Source: Limosilactobacillus kribbianus (GTDB lineage: Bacteria; Bacillota; Bacilli; Lactobacillales; Lactobacillaceae). Taken from it: a stretch of DNA of 64,000 bases. Below the pieces are notes generated by a model. The model ran no database searches, was not told where the DNA came from, and was given only the letters and a program-made list of their open reading frames with translations. A program made the position numbers and the translations under genes. Below, piece after piece: positions 1-7,433 of the stretch (position 1 is its first letter; each line of letters begins with the position of its first letter). The stretch covers positions 62,001 through 126,000 of the forward strand of contig NZ_JAOVYZ010000001.1 in assembly GCF_026413145.1 (NCBI RefSeq). The letters are read 5' to 3'.

Positions 1-2
1 GC

Positions 3-1076
3 TATTGCTGGAACCATGGATTAGCCCTGTGGAATGACATGTACGACGAGTCACTGATTATGGATAACAAGAAACTTCGCCCGAATGCCTATAAGGTCCG
101 AAATGAGTTGGTCGCTAATAAAGCGGACTGGCAATACGGATTATCAGCTCGCTGCTTACAATTGACGATTGCTGACCTGGGGAAAGCCTGGCAAAACTTC
201 TTCGACAAAAGTCAGCCGGATTGGGGCAAGCCGCATTTCAGATCGAAGCGCGCACCCCGCCAAGGTTTTAAAACTGACCGCGCCAAGATCGTCAATGGGA
301 AGTTACGGTTAGATAAGCCTCGTGGAATTAAGGGCAATTACGATCTGCCTTTTAAGGGTGCTCAAAGCATAGAGGGTGAATTAAAAGTCGTTTCAGTTTA
401 CCGGGAAAACGGCAAGTACTGGGCTTCCTTACCGTTTGAGGTTCAGAAATCGTCAAAGCCGCAAACTGGTCAAAGCACGGCCGTTGACGTTAACGTGGGG
501 CACTTTAACTACACCGCAGGCGAGGTCAACACCTTGCCGAAGCGATTGCGAAAGCTTTACCAGCGCATCAAGTACTATCAACGGGTATTAGCTCGTAAAC
601 GCAAAGTGAATGGCAAGTTAGCTAATCGCAGTAAGAATTACGTGCAGACGAAAGCCAAGCTGCAACGTGATTATCGGCGAGTAACAAACCTTCAAAATGA
701 CATTTTACAAAAATTTACGACGAATCTGGTTGATAACTATGACACGATCGTGATTGAAGATCTGGCAGTTAAGCAGATGCAGATGAGCCATGTTGCTTCT
801 AAGGGCTTGCAGCGGTCCCTGTTCGGCAAGTTTCGCCAGATTTTGACCTACAAAACCGAATGGTATGGGAAGCAGTTAGTCCTGGCCGATCAACATTATC
901 CCAGCACCCAGCGCTGTGCTAAGTGCGGTCACGTCAAAACAGGCAAAGACAAGATCACTCTACAAGGTAATGCCAATCACCATACTAAGCATAACGAATA
1001 TATCTGTTATCAATGTGGTTACCATAATGATCGTGATCAAAATGCAGTGCTCAATCTCTTGGCATTAGTACAGTAA
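3..1076 (+). CDS. tnpB: TnpB, RNA-guided nuclease of an IS200/IS605-type element (5' end cut by window edge)
   Basis: The reading frame is open to the left edge, so the first ATG at 39 is internal and the N-terminus lies outside the window. The three RuvC-like acidic positions are present: Asp in AVDVNVGHF (near nt 486), Glu in VIEDL (near nt 756), and the DRDQNAVLNL motif at the C-terminus. Two CxxC pairs (CAKC and CYQC, about nt 915-1020) form the zinc ribbon. TnpB proteins are RNA-guided DNA nucleases that help keep the element at its donor site. No tnpA is visible; it could lie to the left or be absent. The frame carries no internal stop, so the visible part looks functional. The alternative name is OrfB transposase. 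Confidence 0.9.
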   Translation, partial: YCWNHGLALWNDMYDESLIMDNKKLRPNAYKVRNELVANKADWQYGLSARCLQLTIADLGKAWQNFFDKSQPDWGKPHFRSKRAPRQGFKTDRAKIVNGKLRLDKPRGIKGNYDLPFKGAQSIEGELKVVSVYRENGKYWASLPFEVQKSSKPQTGQSTAVDVNVGHFNYTAGEVNTLPKRLRKLYQRIKYYQRVLARKRKVNGKLANRSKNYVQTKAKLQRDYRRVTNLQNDILQKFTTNLVDNYDTIVIEDLAVKQMQMSHVASKGLQRSLFGKFRQILTYKTEWYGKQLVLADQHYPSTQRCAKCGHVKTGKDKITLQGNANHHTKHNEYICYQCGYHNDRDQNAVLNLLALVQ

Positions 1077-1180
1077 TTATCATTATGAGGGTGGGCTACA
1101 CCCTTCAAGCTATCAGAGCCAGTCAATGCGATTACTCCCTAGTTGGAATACCGGAATACTGGTGTTGACGGTAGTAAATA
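1060..1180 (+). ncRNA. Candidate omega-RNA scaffold / right end of the TnpB element
   Basis: In IS200/IS605 elements the guide RNA comes from the tnpB 3' end and the adjoining right end. Here the tnpB stop is followed by a hairpin with arms AGGGTG (1088-1093) and CACCCT (1099-1104). A second hairpin has arms ACCGG (1150-1154) and CTGGT (1159-1163). The sequence then changes to AT-rich DNA after about 1176. The placement fits an omega-RNA scaffold whose guide would be the bases just past the element end. The exact boundary is not determinable from one copy. Confidence 0.4.
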
Positions 1181-1231
1181 AAATTAAGAAAGGAAGACTA
1201 TATTCCTTCACAAATATGATCAAATAAGTAA

Positions 1232-1951
1232 ATGATGATATTTGTTCACGTTTTATATAGCAGATTAAGCACAAAAATGTTTATTGAACGTGACGACCAC
1301 CGCTTACGGCGTTTTGCCATTGGCGGCGTGTTCTTTCTTATTCTAATGTTGCTGATCATGTTTAACTCGTCAGTGGCGACGATGATCGATGCTGTTTTAC
1401 AATCACTGTTTACCGGTCAACGAATTGAGGGGGCGGGCTGGTTCCATGCCCTGATGACCCTCCTGTCCTTTTTGGCAAAGCCGACGATGGACATCATCTG
1501 GATTCTGATCATTGCCGTGATTCTCTGGCTCAAGCGCTATCAAATTCCGGCGCTGTGGGCGGCCTGTACCCTACTTGGCGGGGACGTCTTTGGTGAGCTC
1601 TTTAAGCACATCGTCAAGCGGGCTCGGCCGGCACAGCACCTGGCAGCCGATGATGGCTACAGTTTCCCCAGTGGTCACGTCCTGGGCTTCTTCCTGGTGG
1701 CCGCGGTCCTTCTGCTGATCGTGGTTCCACTGATCCGCAAGCATTCGACGCGGACGATCTGCCAGCTGCTGATCGTCTTTGCCGTCTTCTTCCTGGCCGT
1801 TTCCCGGGTGTACCTCTACGCCCACTGGCCGTTTGACACGATTGGTGCCATGCTTCTGGCCTACACCTGGCTTCAGGTAGCCGAATGGCTCTACGTGGCC
1901 TGGGCACCGCGCCTCTTGCGGATTCCGTTTTTATCGAGTTCTGAAATTTAA
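1232..1951 (+). CDS. PAP2-family membrane phosphatase
   Basis: A polytopic membrane protein of about 239 aa with all three motifs of the PAP2 / acid phosphatase superfamily. These are K-x6-RP (KHIVKRARP), PSGH (YSFPSGH) and SR-x5-H-x3-D (SRVYLYAHWPFD). The two conserved histidines and the arginine are present, so an active lipid-phosphate phosphatase is expected, for example undecaprenyl-pyrophosphate or phosphatidylglycerophosphate phosphatase; the substrate cannot be told. The start is unsure: ATG at 1232 has no clear ribosome-binding site, and an in-frame ATG at 1277 gives a more usual N-terminus (MFIERDDHRLRR). The TnpB element ends about 50 bases upstream and may have replaced the original promoter. 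A terminator follows at 1964. Confidence 0.85.
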   Translation: MMIFVHVLYSRLSTKMFIERDDHRLRRFAIGGVFFLILMLLIMFNSSVATMIDAVLQSLFTGQRIEGAGWFHALMTLLSFLAKPTMDIIWILIIAVILWLKRYQIPALWAACTLLGGDVFGELFKHIVKRARPAQHLAADDGYSFPSGHVLGFFLVAAVLLLIVVPLIRKHSTRTICQLLIVFAVFFLAVSRVYLYAHWPFDTIGAMLLAYTWLQVAEWLYVAWAPRLLRIPFLSSSEI

Positions 1952-1963
1952 TTTGATGAGGAG

Positions 1964-1988
1964 AAAAGCCGTGGCAACGCGGCTTTTT
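1964..1988 (+). terminator. Intrinsic terminator after the PAP2 gene
   Basis: Arms AAAAGCCG (1964-1971) and CGGCTTTT (1980-1987) pair perfectly and run into a T-tract. It lies just before the next start codon at 1997. Confidence 0.8.
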
Positions 1989-1996
1989 AGTTTGCT

Positions 1997-2464
1997 ATGA
2001 TTACAACCAAGAGATTATTGATTGAGCGGGCAACCGACGGGGACGCACCTAGCCTGCAAAAATTATTAAGCGATCCGCGGGTGACCGGGCCGAGTCAACT
2101 GTTGATCTCGCCCACGCCGGCAGCTAGCCGGTTTCTGATCCAGTCGCGCCATCCCCTGGTCATCCGGCGCCGCACAGCCCCAGATAAGATTATTGGCTTG
2201 CTTTTTCTGACGGCGCTGGGATCTAATCGCTGGGAACTCGGCTACCTCCTCCAGGTGGCCGACTGGAATCGGGGGTTGATGACCGAGGCTCTGGCCGGGG
2301 TGTTGAATCGCTTAAAGACGGGGATGGCGCTCGAAGCGACGGTCGACCGCACGAACCCGGCTTCGGCGCGGGTTTTAGAAAAGAGTGGCTTTCGGCAAAT
2401 CGCCGCTGACGCCCGGCAGACGACCTGGCGCTACCAAAAAAGACTTGCGTCAGAAAAAGATTAG
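1997..2464 (+). CDS. GNAT-family N-acetyltransferase
   Basis: 155 aa. The order of segments matches the RimJ/RimL-like branch of GNAT enzymes. There is an N-terminal TKRLLIERAT strand, a central ELGYLL strand, a WNRGLMTEAL segment at the acetyl-CoA pyrophosphate loop, and a NPASARVLEKSGFR helix near the end. These proteins transfer acetyl from acetyl-CoA to an amine on a protein N-terminus or small molecule; the substrate is not predictable. No good ribosome-binding site precedes the ATG at 1997, because the upstream 30 bases are the terminator of the previous gene. The lysP promoter lies inside its 3' end. Confidence 0.8.
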   Translation: MITTKRLLIERATDGDAPSLQKLLSDPRVTGPSQLLISPTPAASRFLIQSRHPLVIRRRTAPDKIIGLLFLTALGSNRWELGYLLQVADWNRGLMTEALAGVLNRLKTGMALEATVDRTNPASARVLEKSGFRQIAADARQTTWRYQKRLASEKD

Positions 2465-2472
2465 AGTATAAT
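2445..2472 (+). promoter_or_regulatory. Promoter of the lysine-riboswitch/lysP unit
   Basis: A -35 TTGCGT (2445-2450), a 16-base spacer and a perfect -10 TATAAT (2467-2472). It overlaps the end of the GNAT gene and starts transcription just before the riboswitch. Confidence 0.75.
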
Positions 2473-2483
2473 TAAAAAATAAT

Positions 2484-2660
2484 GAAGAGGTTGCACTGCT
2501 GATTAGTAGCTGCGGTGAGGTGAGTGAGCACCAGAAGCCGCAATGAAAGGGAGCAGTGCCGAAACGGGGTCGTCCTTACTGGCGTCTTTCGTTGGGCCAT
2601 CGTCAAAGAGGCGGTGGACTGTCGCAATACTGCGGGGCGCTTCCGGAATAGATTCAAATT
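2484..2660 (+). promoter_or_regulatory. Lysine riboswitch (L box)
   Basis: The region carries the conserved blocks of the lysine aptamer in order: AGAGGTTGCACTGCTGATTA, GAAGCCGCAATGAAAGGGAG, CAGTGCCGAAACGGGG, a long arm, CTGGCGTC and then GGTGGACTGTCGC near the 3' end. It is followed by a terminator at 2672 and then by a LysP-type permease. Lysine binding is expected to favour the terminator and shut down lysine import. The recognition is from remembered consensus blocks; no covariance model was run. Confidence 0.9.
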
Positions 2661-2671
2661 AACATTGATTG

Positions 2672-2708
2672 AGTCTTCTTACGGGTGCCCTCGGTAAGAA
2701 GGCTTTTA
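2672..2708 (+). terminator. Expression-platform terminator of the lysine riboswitch
   Basis: GTCTTCTTAC and GTAAGAAGGC pair over 10 bp (one G-U) around a loop and end in TTTT. It sits between the aptamer and the lysP ribosome-binding site, as expected for transcriptional control. Confidence 0.85.
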
Positions 2709-2732
2709 ATTTACTATTGGAGGAATGAGTTT

Positions 2733-4217
2733 ATGGCAGATAGCACAGATCACTCGACCGGCCATATTAAGCGGTCCTTGAAGACCCGGCACCTGTCGAT
2801 GATTGCCCTTGGGGGAACCATCGGGACCGGGCTGTTCATTACCAGTGGGGAGGCAATCTCCACTGCCGGGCCAGGTGGGGCGCTGGTTGCCTACATCGTG
2901 ATGGGCTTCATGGTCTACTTCTTGATGACCAGTCTCGGGGAAATGGCCACCTACATGCCGCTGACCGGTTCGTTTTCTGCTTATTCAACAAAGTTCGTCG
3001 ACCCGGCGCTGGGGTTTGCGATGGGCTGGAACTACTGGCTGAACTGGGCGGTGACAATTCCGGTTGAGGCGACGACGGCTGGCATCATCATGAACTACTG
3101 GCTGCCGAGCGTTCCGCAATGGATCTTCAGTGTGGCGGTACTGGCCCTGATCTTTATCATCAACTACCTCTCCGTGCGTTCCTACGGGGAAACGGAGTAC
3201 TGGCTGGCCCTGATCAAGATCGTGACCGTCATTGTCTTCCTGATCATCGGGGTAGCAATCATCCTGGGAATCATGGGTGGTCACGCTGTCGGTTTGAGCA
3301 ATTTCCACTACAAGAAGGCACCGTTTGTCGGTGGGATTCCGTCAATCATCAGCGTCTTCCTGATCGCCGGATTCTCCTTCCAGGGGACTGAGCTGGTCGG
3401 GATTACTGCTGGTGAGGCCAGCGATCCCGAACACTCCGTCTCCAAGGCCATTCACTCGACCTTCTGGCGGATCCTGATTTTCTACATCTGCACGATCTTC
3501 GTGATTGCCTGCATCCTGCCGTACACCGATAAGAACCTGCTGAACCAAGACGTTTCCAACGTGACGATGAGTCCATTCACGATCGTCTTCAAGCGGGCTG
3601 GTCTGGCAGTGGCCGCCAGCATCATGAACGCGGTTATTCTGACGGCCGTGGTTTCTTCAGCTAATTCCGGGCTCTATGCTTCGACGCGGATGCTCTTCTC
3701 CCAGGCGCGGGAAGGCTACGCATGGCGTTTCCTGGGCTACGTTAACAAGCGGGGGATTCCGATCTACGCCCTGCTGGGGACGATGTTGGTCTCCACTTTG
3801 ATTTACCTGACCCAGTTCATCGGACCTCAGGCCTACAACTACCTGATTAGTGCCTCTGGGCTATGTGGGTTCATTGCTTGGTTGGGGATCGCCGCCTCGC
3901 ACTGGCGCTTCCGGCGGGCCTATATCGCCCAGGGTCGCGACATCAACGACCTCAAGTACCGGTCGGCCTTCTTCCCGTTTGGCCCGATCTTCGCCTTTAT
4001 CCTTTGCTTCATCGTTATCTGTGGGCAGAACGTCAACGCCTTCATTAAGCTGGACTGGCAAAACATTGCCATCTCCTACATGAGTGTGCCGATCTTCTTG
4101 ATCCTGTTCATTTACTACAAGGTGCGCTACAAGACCCACCTGATCCCGCTTGACCAGGTTGACCTGTCACGGAGCACCAAGGGTGAGAAGTACGTACCAG
4201 ATGATGAGGCTGATTAA
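2733..4217 (+). CDS. lysP: Lysine-specific APC-family permease
   Basis: 494 aa, about 12 membrane segments. The N-terminal block LKTRHLSMIALGGTIGTGLF is the APC substrate-binding helix 1. The whole protein follows the LysP pattern (FLMTSLGEMATYMPLTGSF, GFSFQGTELVGITAGE, GFIAWLGIAASHWRFRR, RDINDLKYRS). It imports lysine with protons. The start at 2733 is set by GGAGG at 2719-2723; a longer frame from 2685 would begin inside the riboswitch terminator. The upstream lysine riboswitch supports the substrate directly. Confidence 0.93.
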   Translation: MADSTDHSTGHIKRSLKTRHLSMIALGGTIGTGLFITSGEAISTAGPGGALVAYIVMGFMVYFLMTSLGEMATYMPLTGSFSAYSTKFVDPALGFAMGWNYWLNWAVTIPVEATTAGIIMNYWLPSVPQWIFSVAVLALIFIINYLSVRSYGETEYWLALIKIVTVIVFLIIGVAIILGIMGGHAVGLSNFHYKKAPFVGGIPSIISVFLIAGFSFQGTELVGITAGEASDPEHSVSKAIHSTFWRILIFYICTIFVIACILPYTDKNLLNQDVSNVTMSPFTIVFKRAGLAVAASIMNAVILTAVVSSANSGLYASTRMLFSQAREGYAWRFLGYVNKRGIPIYALLGTMLVSTLIYLTQFIGPQAYNYLISASGLCGFIAWLGIAASHWRFRRAYIAQGRDINDLKYRSAFFPFGPIFAFILCFIVICGQNVNAFIKLDWQNIAISYMSVPIFLILFIYYKVRYKTHLIPLDQVDLSRSTKGEKYVPDDEAD

Positions 4218-4226
4218 ACTTTAACC

Positions 4227-4264
4227 ACAAAATATGGCCACTTTTCGGTGGTCATTTTGTTTTT
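4227..4264 (+). terminator. Intrinsic terminator after lysP
   Basis: An AT-rich hairpin with TGGCCAC and GTGGTCA at its core (one G-U), flanked by A and T runs, ending in TTTTGTTTTT. Confidence 0.7.
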
Positions 4265-4329
4265 AAATGTTAGAATGGTAATCGTGAATTTTAAACAAAA
4301 GATTTTAATGAGAAAGGAACAGTTACGAA

Positions 4330-4971
4330 ATGATTGCTTTAGCAGGAACAATCGGGGCCGGCAAGACCAGCCTGACCCAGCTTCTGGCCAAGCATTTAAA
4401 CAGCCAGGCCTTTTACGAATCCGTCGACGACAACAAGATTTTGCCACTCTTCTATGAAAACCCAAAGAAGTACGGCTTCTTGTTGCAGATTTACTTCTTA
4501 AACAAGCGCCTGGACGAGATTAAGGCCTCTTACAGCAACGACCTCAATGTCTTGGACCGGTCAATCTTTGAAGACGAACTCTTGTTTAAGCTCAATGCCG
4601 ACATGGGCCGAGCAACGGAGACGGAATCCAATATCTATTCCTCATTGCTGAGCAACATGATGGAAGAACTGCCAGACCAGGCTCATCAGAAGGCGCCAAA
4701 CCTTCTGATTACGATTAAGGTTTCCTTTGAGACGATGCTGCACCGGATCGAAAAGCGCGGTCGGGCCTACGAACAGATCGCCAATGATCCGTCGCTGTAT
4801 TCCTACTACAAGAACCTGAACGACCGTTACGACGCTTGGTACGAGAACTATGATGAGAGTCCAAAGATGTTGATTGACGGGGACAAGTATAACTTTGTCG
4901 AGAACCCGACGGCGGCCACCCAGGTGTTGGGGATGATTGATCGCAAACTAACTGAATTAAATTTGAAGTAG
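4330..4971 (+). CDS. Deoxynucleoside kinase (dAK/dGK type)
   Basis: 213 aa. P-loop GTIGAGKTS near residue 6, a DRS motif (VLDRSIFEDELLF) near residue 75, and an arginine-rich lid RIEKRGRAYE near residue 137. These are the hallmarks of the deoxyribonucleoside kinase family that phosphorylates dA, dG or dC for salvage. Several lactobacilli carry two such genes in tandem; only one is present here. AAAGGA about 12 bases upstream supports the start. It is not in an operon: the lysP terminator precedes it and the tRNA promoter follows directly. Confidence 0.88.
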   Translation: MIALAGTIGAGKTSLTQLLAKHLNSQAFYESVDDNKILPLFYENPKKYGFLLQIYFLNKRLDEIKASYSNDLNVLDRSIFEDELLFKLNADMGRATETESNIYSSLLSNMMEELPDQAHQKAPNLLITIKVSFETMLHRIEKRGRAYEQIANDPSLYSYYKNLNDRYDAWYENYDESPKMLIDGDKYNFVENPTAATQVLGMIDRKLTELNLK

Positions 4972-4974
4972 GAT

Positions 4975-5003
4975 TTGACAAAGCAAACAATCGATGTTAT
5001 ATT
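4975..5003 (+). promoter_or_regulatory. Promoter of the tRNA cluster
   Basis: TTGACA (4975-4980), a 17-base spacer, TATATT (4998-5003). It starts about 30 bases before tRNA-Val. Confidence 0.85.
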
Positions 5004-5035
5004 AATTAAGCTGATTTGTTTCAGCTTAATTCTTT

Positions 5036-5108
5036 GGAGGATTAGCTCAGTTGGGAGAGCATCTGCCTTACAAGCAGAGGGTCACAGGTTCGAGCCCTGT
5101 ATCCTCCA
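5036..5108 (+). tRNA. tRNA-Val (anticodon TAC)
   Basis: Acceptor arms GGAGGAT and ATCCTCC pair fully. The anticodon loop CTTACAA sits on a TCTGC/GCAGA stem, and the T-loop is TTCGAGC. No CCA is encoded. Confidence 0.97.
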
Positions 5109-5111
5109 TAT

Positions 5112-5193
5112 GCGGATGTGGCGGAATTGGCAGACGCGCAAGATTTAGGATCTTGTATCTTTTGATGTAAGGGTTCAAGTCCCTTCGTCCGCA
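5112..5193 (+). tRNA. tRNA-Leu (anticodon TAG)
   Basis: Class II tRNA with a long variable arm. Acceptor arms GCGGATG and CGTCCGC pair with one G-U. The anticodon loop TTTAGGA gives TAG on a CAAGA/TCTTG stem. No CCA is encoded. Confidence 0.97.
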
Positions 5194-5215
5194 TTCAACT
5201 TTTTCTAAAAAGTTG

Positions 5216-5244
5216 TTGACAATTCCGAGAACATCACGTATAAT
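5216..5244 (+). promoter_or_regulatory. Consensus promoter within the tRNA cluster
   Basis: TTGACA (5216-5221), exactly 17 bases, TATAAT (5239-5244): a perfect housekeeping promoter. It gives tRNA-Gly and tRNA-Arg their own transcript in addition to readthrough from upstream. Confidence 0.92.
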
Positions 5245-5283
5245 AAATAACTGTTGATACGGAATGTGTCTAAAAGTTCATAT

Positions 5284-5355
5284 GCGGAAGTAGTTCAGTG
5301 GTAGAACATCACCTTGCCATGGTGGGGGTCGCGGGTTCGAATCCCGTCTTCCGCT
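5284..5355 (+). tRNA. tRNA-Gly (anticodon GCC)
   Basis: Acceptor arms GCGGAAG and CTTCCGC; the anticodon loop is TTGCCAT on a short CACC/GGTG stem; the T-loop is TTCGAAT. The discriminator base is T. Confidence 0.97.
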
Positions 5356-5360
5356 CTTAT

Positions 5361-5434
5361 GCACCCATAGCGCAATTGGATAGAGTGTCTGACTACGAAT
5401 CAGAAGGTTGAAGGTTCGACTCCTTCTGGGTGCA
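5361..5434 (+). tRNA. tRNA-Arg (anticodon ACG)
   Basis: Acceptor arms GCACCCA and TGGGTGC; the anticodon loop CTACGAA gives ACG on a TCTGA/TCAGA stem. It reads CGN codons after adenosine deamination at position 34, as known for tRNA-Arg(ACG). Confidence 0.97.
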
Positions 5435-5438
5435 TCAC

Positions 5439-5486
5439 AAAGCGTGACAGTTATCTCCTTGAGATGGGTGTGACGCTTCTTTTTTT
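5439..5486 (+). terminator. Terminator between tRNA-Arg and tRNA-Pro
   Basis: Outer arms AAGCGT (5440-5445) and ACGCTT (5473-5478), with an inner ATCTC/GAGAT hairpin, then a T-tract that touches the first base of tRNA-Pro. Confidence 0.8.
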
Positions 5487-5560
5487 CGGAAATTAGCTCA
5501 GCTTGGTAGAGCGCTGCGTTCGGGACGCAGAGGTCGCAAGTTCGAATCTTGTATTTCCGA
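5487..5560 (+). tRNA. tRNA-Pro (anticodon CGG)
   Basis: Acceptor arms CGGAAAT and ATTTCCG; the anticodon loop TTCGGGA gives CGG on a CTGCG/CGCAG stem. The first base lies directly after the T-tract of the preceding terminator and no separate promoter is visible, so expression probably depends on readthrough. Confidence 0.95.
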
Positions 5561-5572
5561 TTTTTTTATTTT

Positions 5573-5614
5573 AAAGGCTGTCAGCTAACGAAGAGTTGGT
5601 TGGCAGCCTTTTTT
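5573..5614 (+). terminator. Intrinsic terminator of the tRNA cluster
   Basis: AAGGCTG and CAGCCTT arms continue into a second paired block, then TTTTTT. Arms and loop resemble the hairpin at 7387-7426 on the other side of the next gene. Confidence 0.88.
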
Positions 5615-5835
5615 GTTACTCATAAGCAAGGCAGGTAAAGAAATGTCCATCCATCAATAATTTGGATGGAGCCTTGTGGGTTTGATAGATCCAATCGATT
5701 TAAGTTCTTAATCGCTAGCAACTAAAAAATACATTTTTACTGAAAACTGTTATCCTAAAACTGAAATCTAGACATTTTGGTGCCTTAAATTGTGATATTA
5801 TTACCCCGTAAAAATAACTTGGGAGGGTAATTTTA

Positions 5836-7376
5836 GTGAGTAAAGAACATAAAAAATATATAAAGCCGGCAAAAAATGGCTAACAACAATTATAGTCGCA
5901 GCGATTGCCTTGGTGGGAAGTCTAGCTGTTAGCAACGTTCATGCCGACACAACATCAACAGCTCAAACTACAATAGCATCCCAACAGCGGCAACAGGTTG
6001 GAACTGATCAGCAGGGCCAAAATGTGCAACAGAATTTTAGTCAGCAGGATCAGGAAACTACAGATGGTAACCAAGCTCCACAGAGGGAAAACACAACTAC
6101 CGCTATAAATCAGCCTTCGATAAACACTGCCACACTAACGGTTTCGCAGCCCAAAGCCAACGCTGGCAACCAATGGGTTCACTATGATCAGGGCTGGTCA
6201 CGTACGGATAATCAGGGCAACTGGGTTTACAGCCAATGGCAGTACATCAATAATAAATGGTACTACTTCAATGATGCTGGTTATGCACAAACTGGCTGGT
6301 ACCAATCCGGTGCCGGTAACTGGTTCTATTTTGATAATAATAATGCTTGGGCGCTGACCGGCTGGCAAAATATCAATAATCATTGGTACCATTTTGATCC
6401 AGACAATGCGTGGGCCAATCGTGGCTGGTACCAATCCGGTGCCGGTAACTGGTATTATTTTGATTGGAATAACGCTTGGGCTTTGACCGGTTGGCAAAAA
6501 ATTAATAATAGTTGGTATTACTTTGATCCAAATAATGCGTGGGCTGATCGTGGCTGGTACCAATCCGGCGCCGGTAATTGGTATTATTTTGATTGGAATA
6601 ACGCCTGGGCCTTAACGGGCTGGCAGCGGATTAATGGCAGTTGGCACTACTTCGATCCGACTAATGCTTGGATGCTGACGGGGTGGCAGACAATTAATGG
6701 CGTTAGTTACTACTTGAATCAGTCAGGGGCATGGACTGGTGAAAAGGCAGCTACTGGAAAGTGGGTTAAGTTTTATGACGAATGGCAATACCGCTTGGCA
6801 AATGGTCAATTGGCTTCTGGCTGGCAAAAAATAGATGGTTACTGGTACTACTTTGGTATAAATGATGCCATCGTTACGGATTTGGTCTTGGACGTTCTTC
6901 CACCTTTTGCACAAGCAGACGAAAATCATTGTGTAAACAGTTATTTGGATTCTCAAGGACACTTGGTAACCAATGGTTGGGTCAATAATGGGGGTGCCTA
7001 CTACTATGCTGACGGTAATGACCATGGAGCTCTTCTTTGCGGCTGGCATAAGATTAATGGTTCCTGGTATCACTTTAATGGTGGAGGTGTCATGACAAAT
7101 AATATGATTCTAGATAGCCTCCCGGATGGCTGTCCTAGAGATCAAGAACATAGTGAGGCCTGCTATCTTGACAATAATGGGCGGCTTGTAATGAGCGGCT
7201 GGATTAACTATGATGGGCTTCGCGGTTACGCGGATAGCCAGGCTAACGGTGCATTATTTGCAGGCTGGCATAAGATTGATGGTTCCTGGTACTACTTTAA
7301 CGCTGGTGGTGTATTAGAAACCAGTGACACAATCGATGGTCATTATGTTGGCAAGGATGGCAAAGCGGTTAACTAA
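5836..7376 (+). CDS. Repeat-rich secreted cell-wall/glucan-binding protein, KxYKxGKxW signal split by a frameshift
   Basis: The true start is GTG 5836, nine bases after GGAGG (5822-5826). That frame reads V-S-K-E-H-K-K and then hits TAA at 5881. The remaining protein lies in the frame that is open from 5853 to 7376. One extra A in the A6 run at 5851-5856 would join them and give KIYKAGKKW, an exact KxYKxGKxW export signal, followed by a hydrophobic stretch and a VHADT cleavage site. As sequenced, only an internal TTG at 5910 could start the 488-residue part. After a Gln/Thr-rich linker, about residues 80-480 are aromatic Gly-Trp repeats (GWYQSGAGNWYYFD) of the choline/glucan-binding type. There is no LPXTG anchor and no catalytic domain. 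It is either phase-variable (OFF here), a pseudogene, or hit by a sequencing error. Confidence 0.8.
6294..6680 (+). repeat. Three tandem 129-bp coding repeats
   Basis: Units begin at 6294, 6423 and 6552, each with GGCTGGTACCAATCCGG. The period is 129 bp or 43 codons, with near-identical DNA at each unit start, pointing to recent duplication. Copy number may vary between strains. Confidence 0.85.
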
Positions 7377-7386
7377 TTAAGATTTT

Positions 7387-7426
7387 AAAGGCTGACAATC
7401 AACGAAGAGCATTGGTTGTCAGCCTT
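7387..7426. terminator. Bidirectional terminator between convergent genes
   Basis: AAAGGCTGACAATCAA and TTGGTTGTCAGCCTT pair around an ACGAAGAGCA loop. It serves the surface-protein gene on + and the phosphatase gene on -. It is clearly related in arms and loop to the hairpin at 5573-5614. Confidence 0.75.
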
Positions 7427-7433
7427 AATAATG

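Noticed and set aside
5615-5835. Gene or IS remnant between the tRNA cluster and the surface gene
   Set aside because: No ORF with a ribosome-binding site; only a TCCATCC/GGATGGA inverted repeat (about 5647-5669) of unknown meaning.
6294-6680. Regular repeats as a possible CRISPR array
   Set aside because: The 129-bp period is coding, in frame, and translates to Gly-Trp wall-binding repeats; there are no unique spacers.
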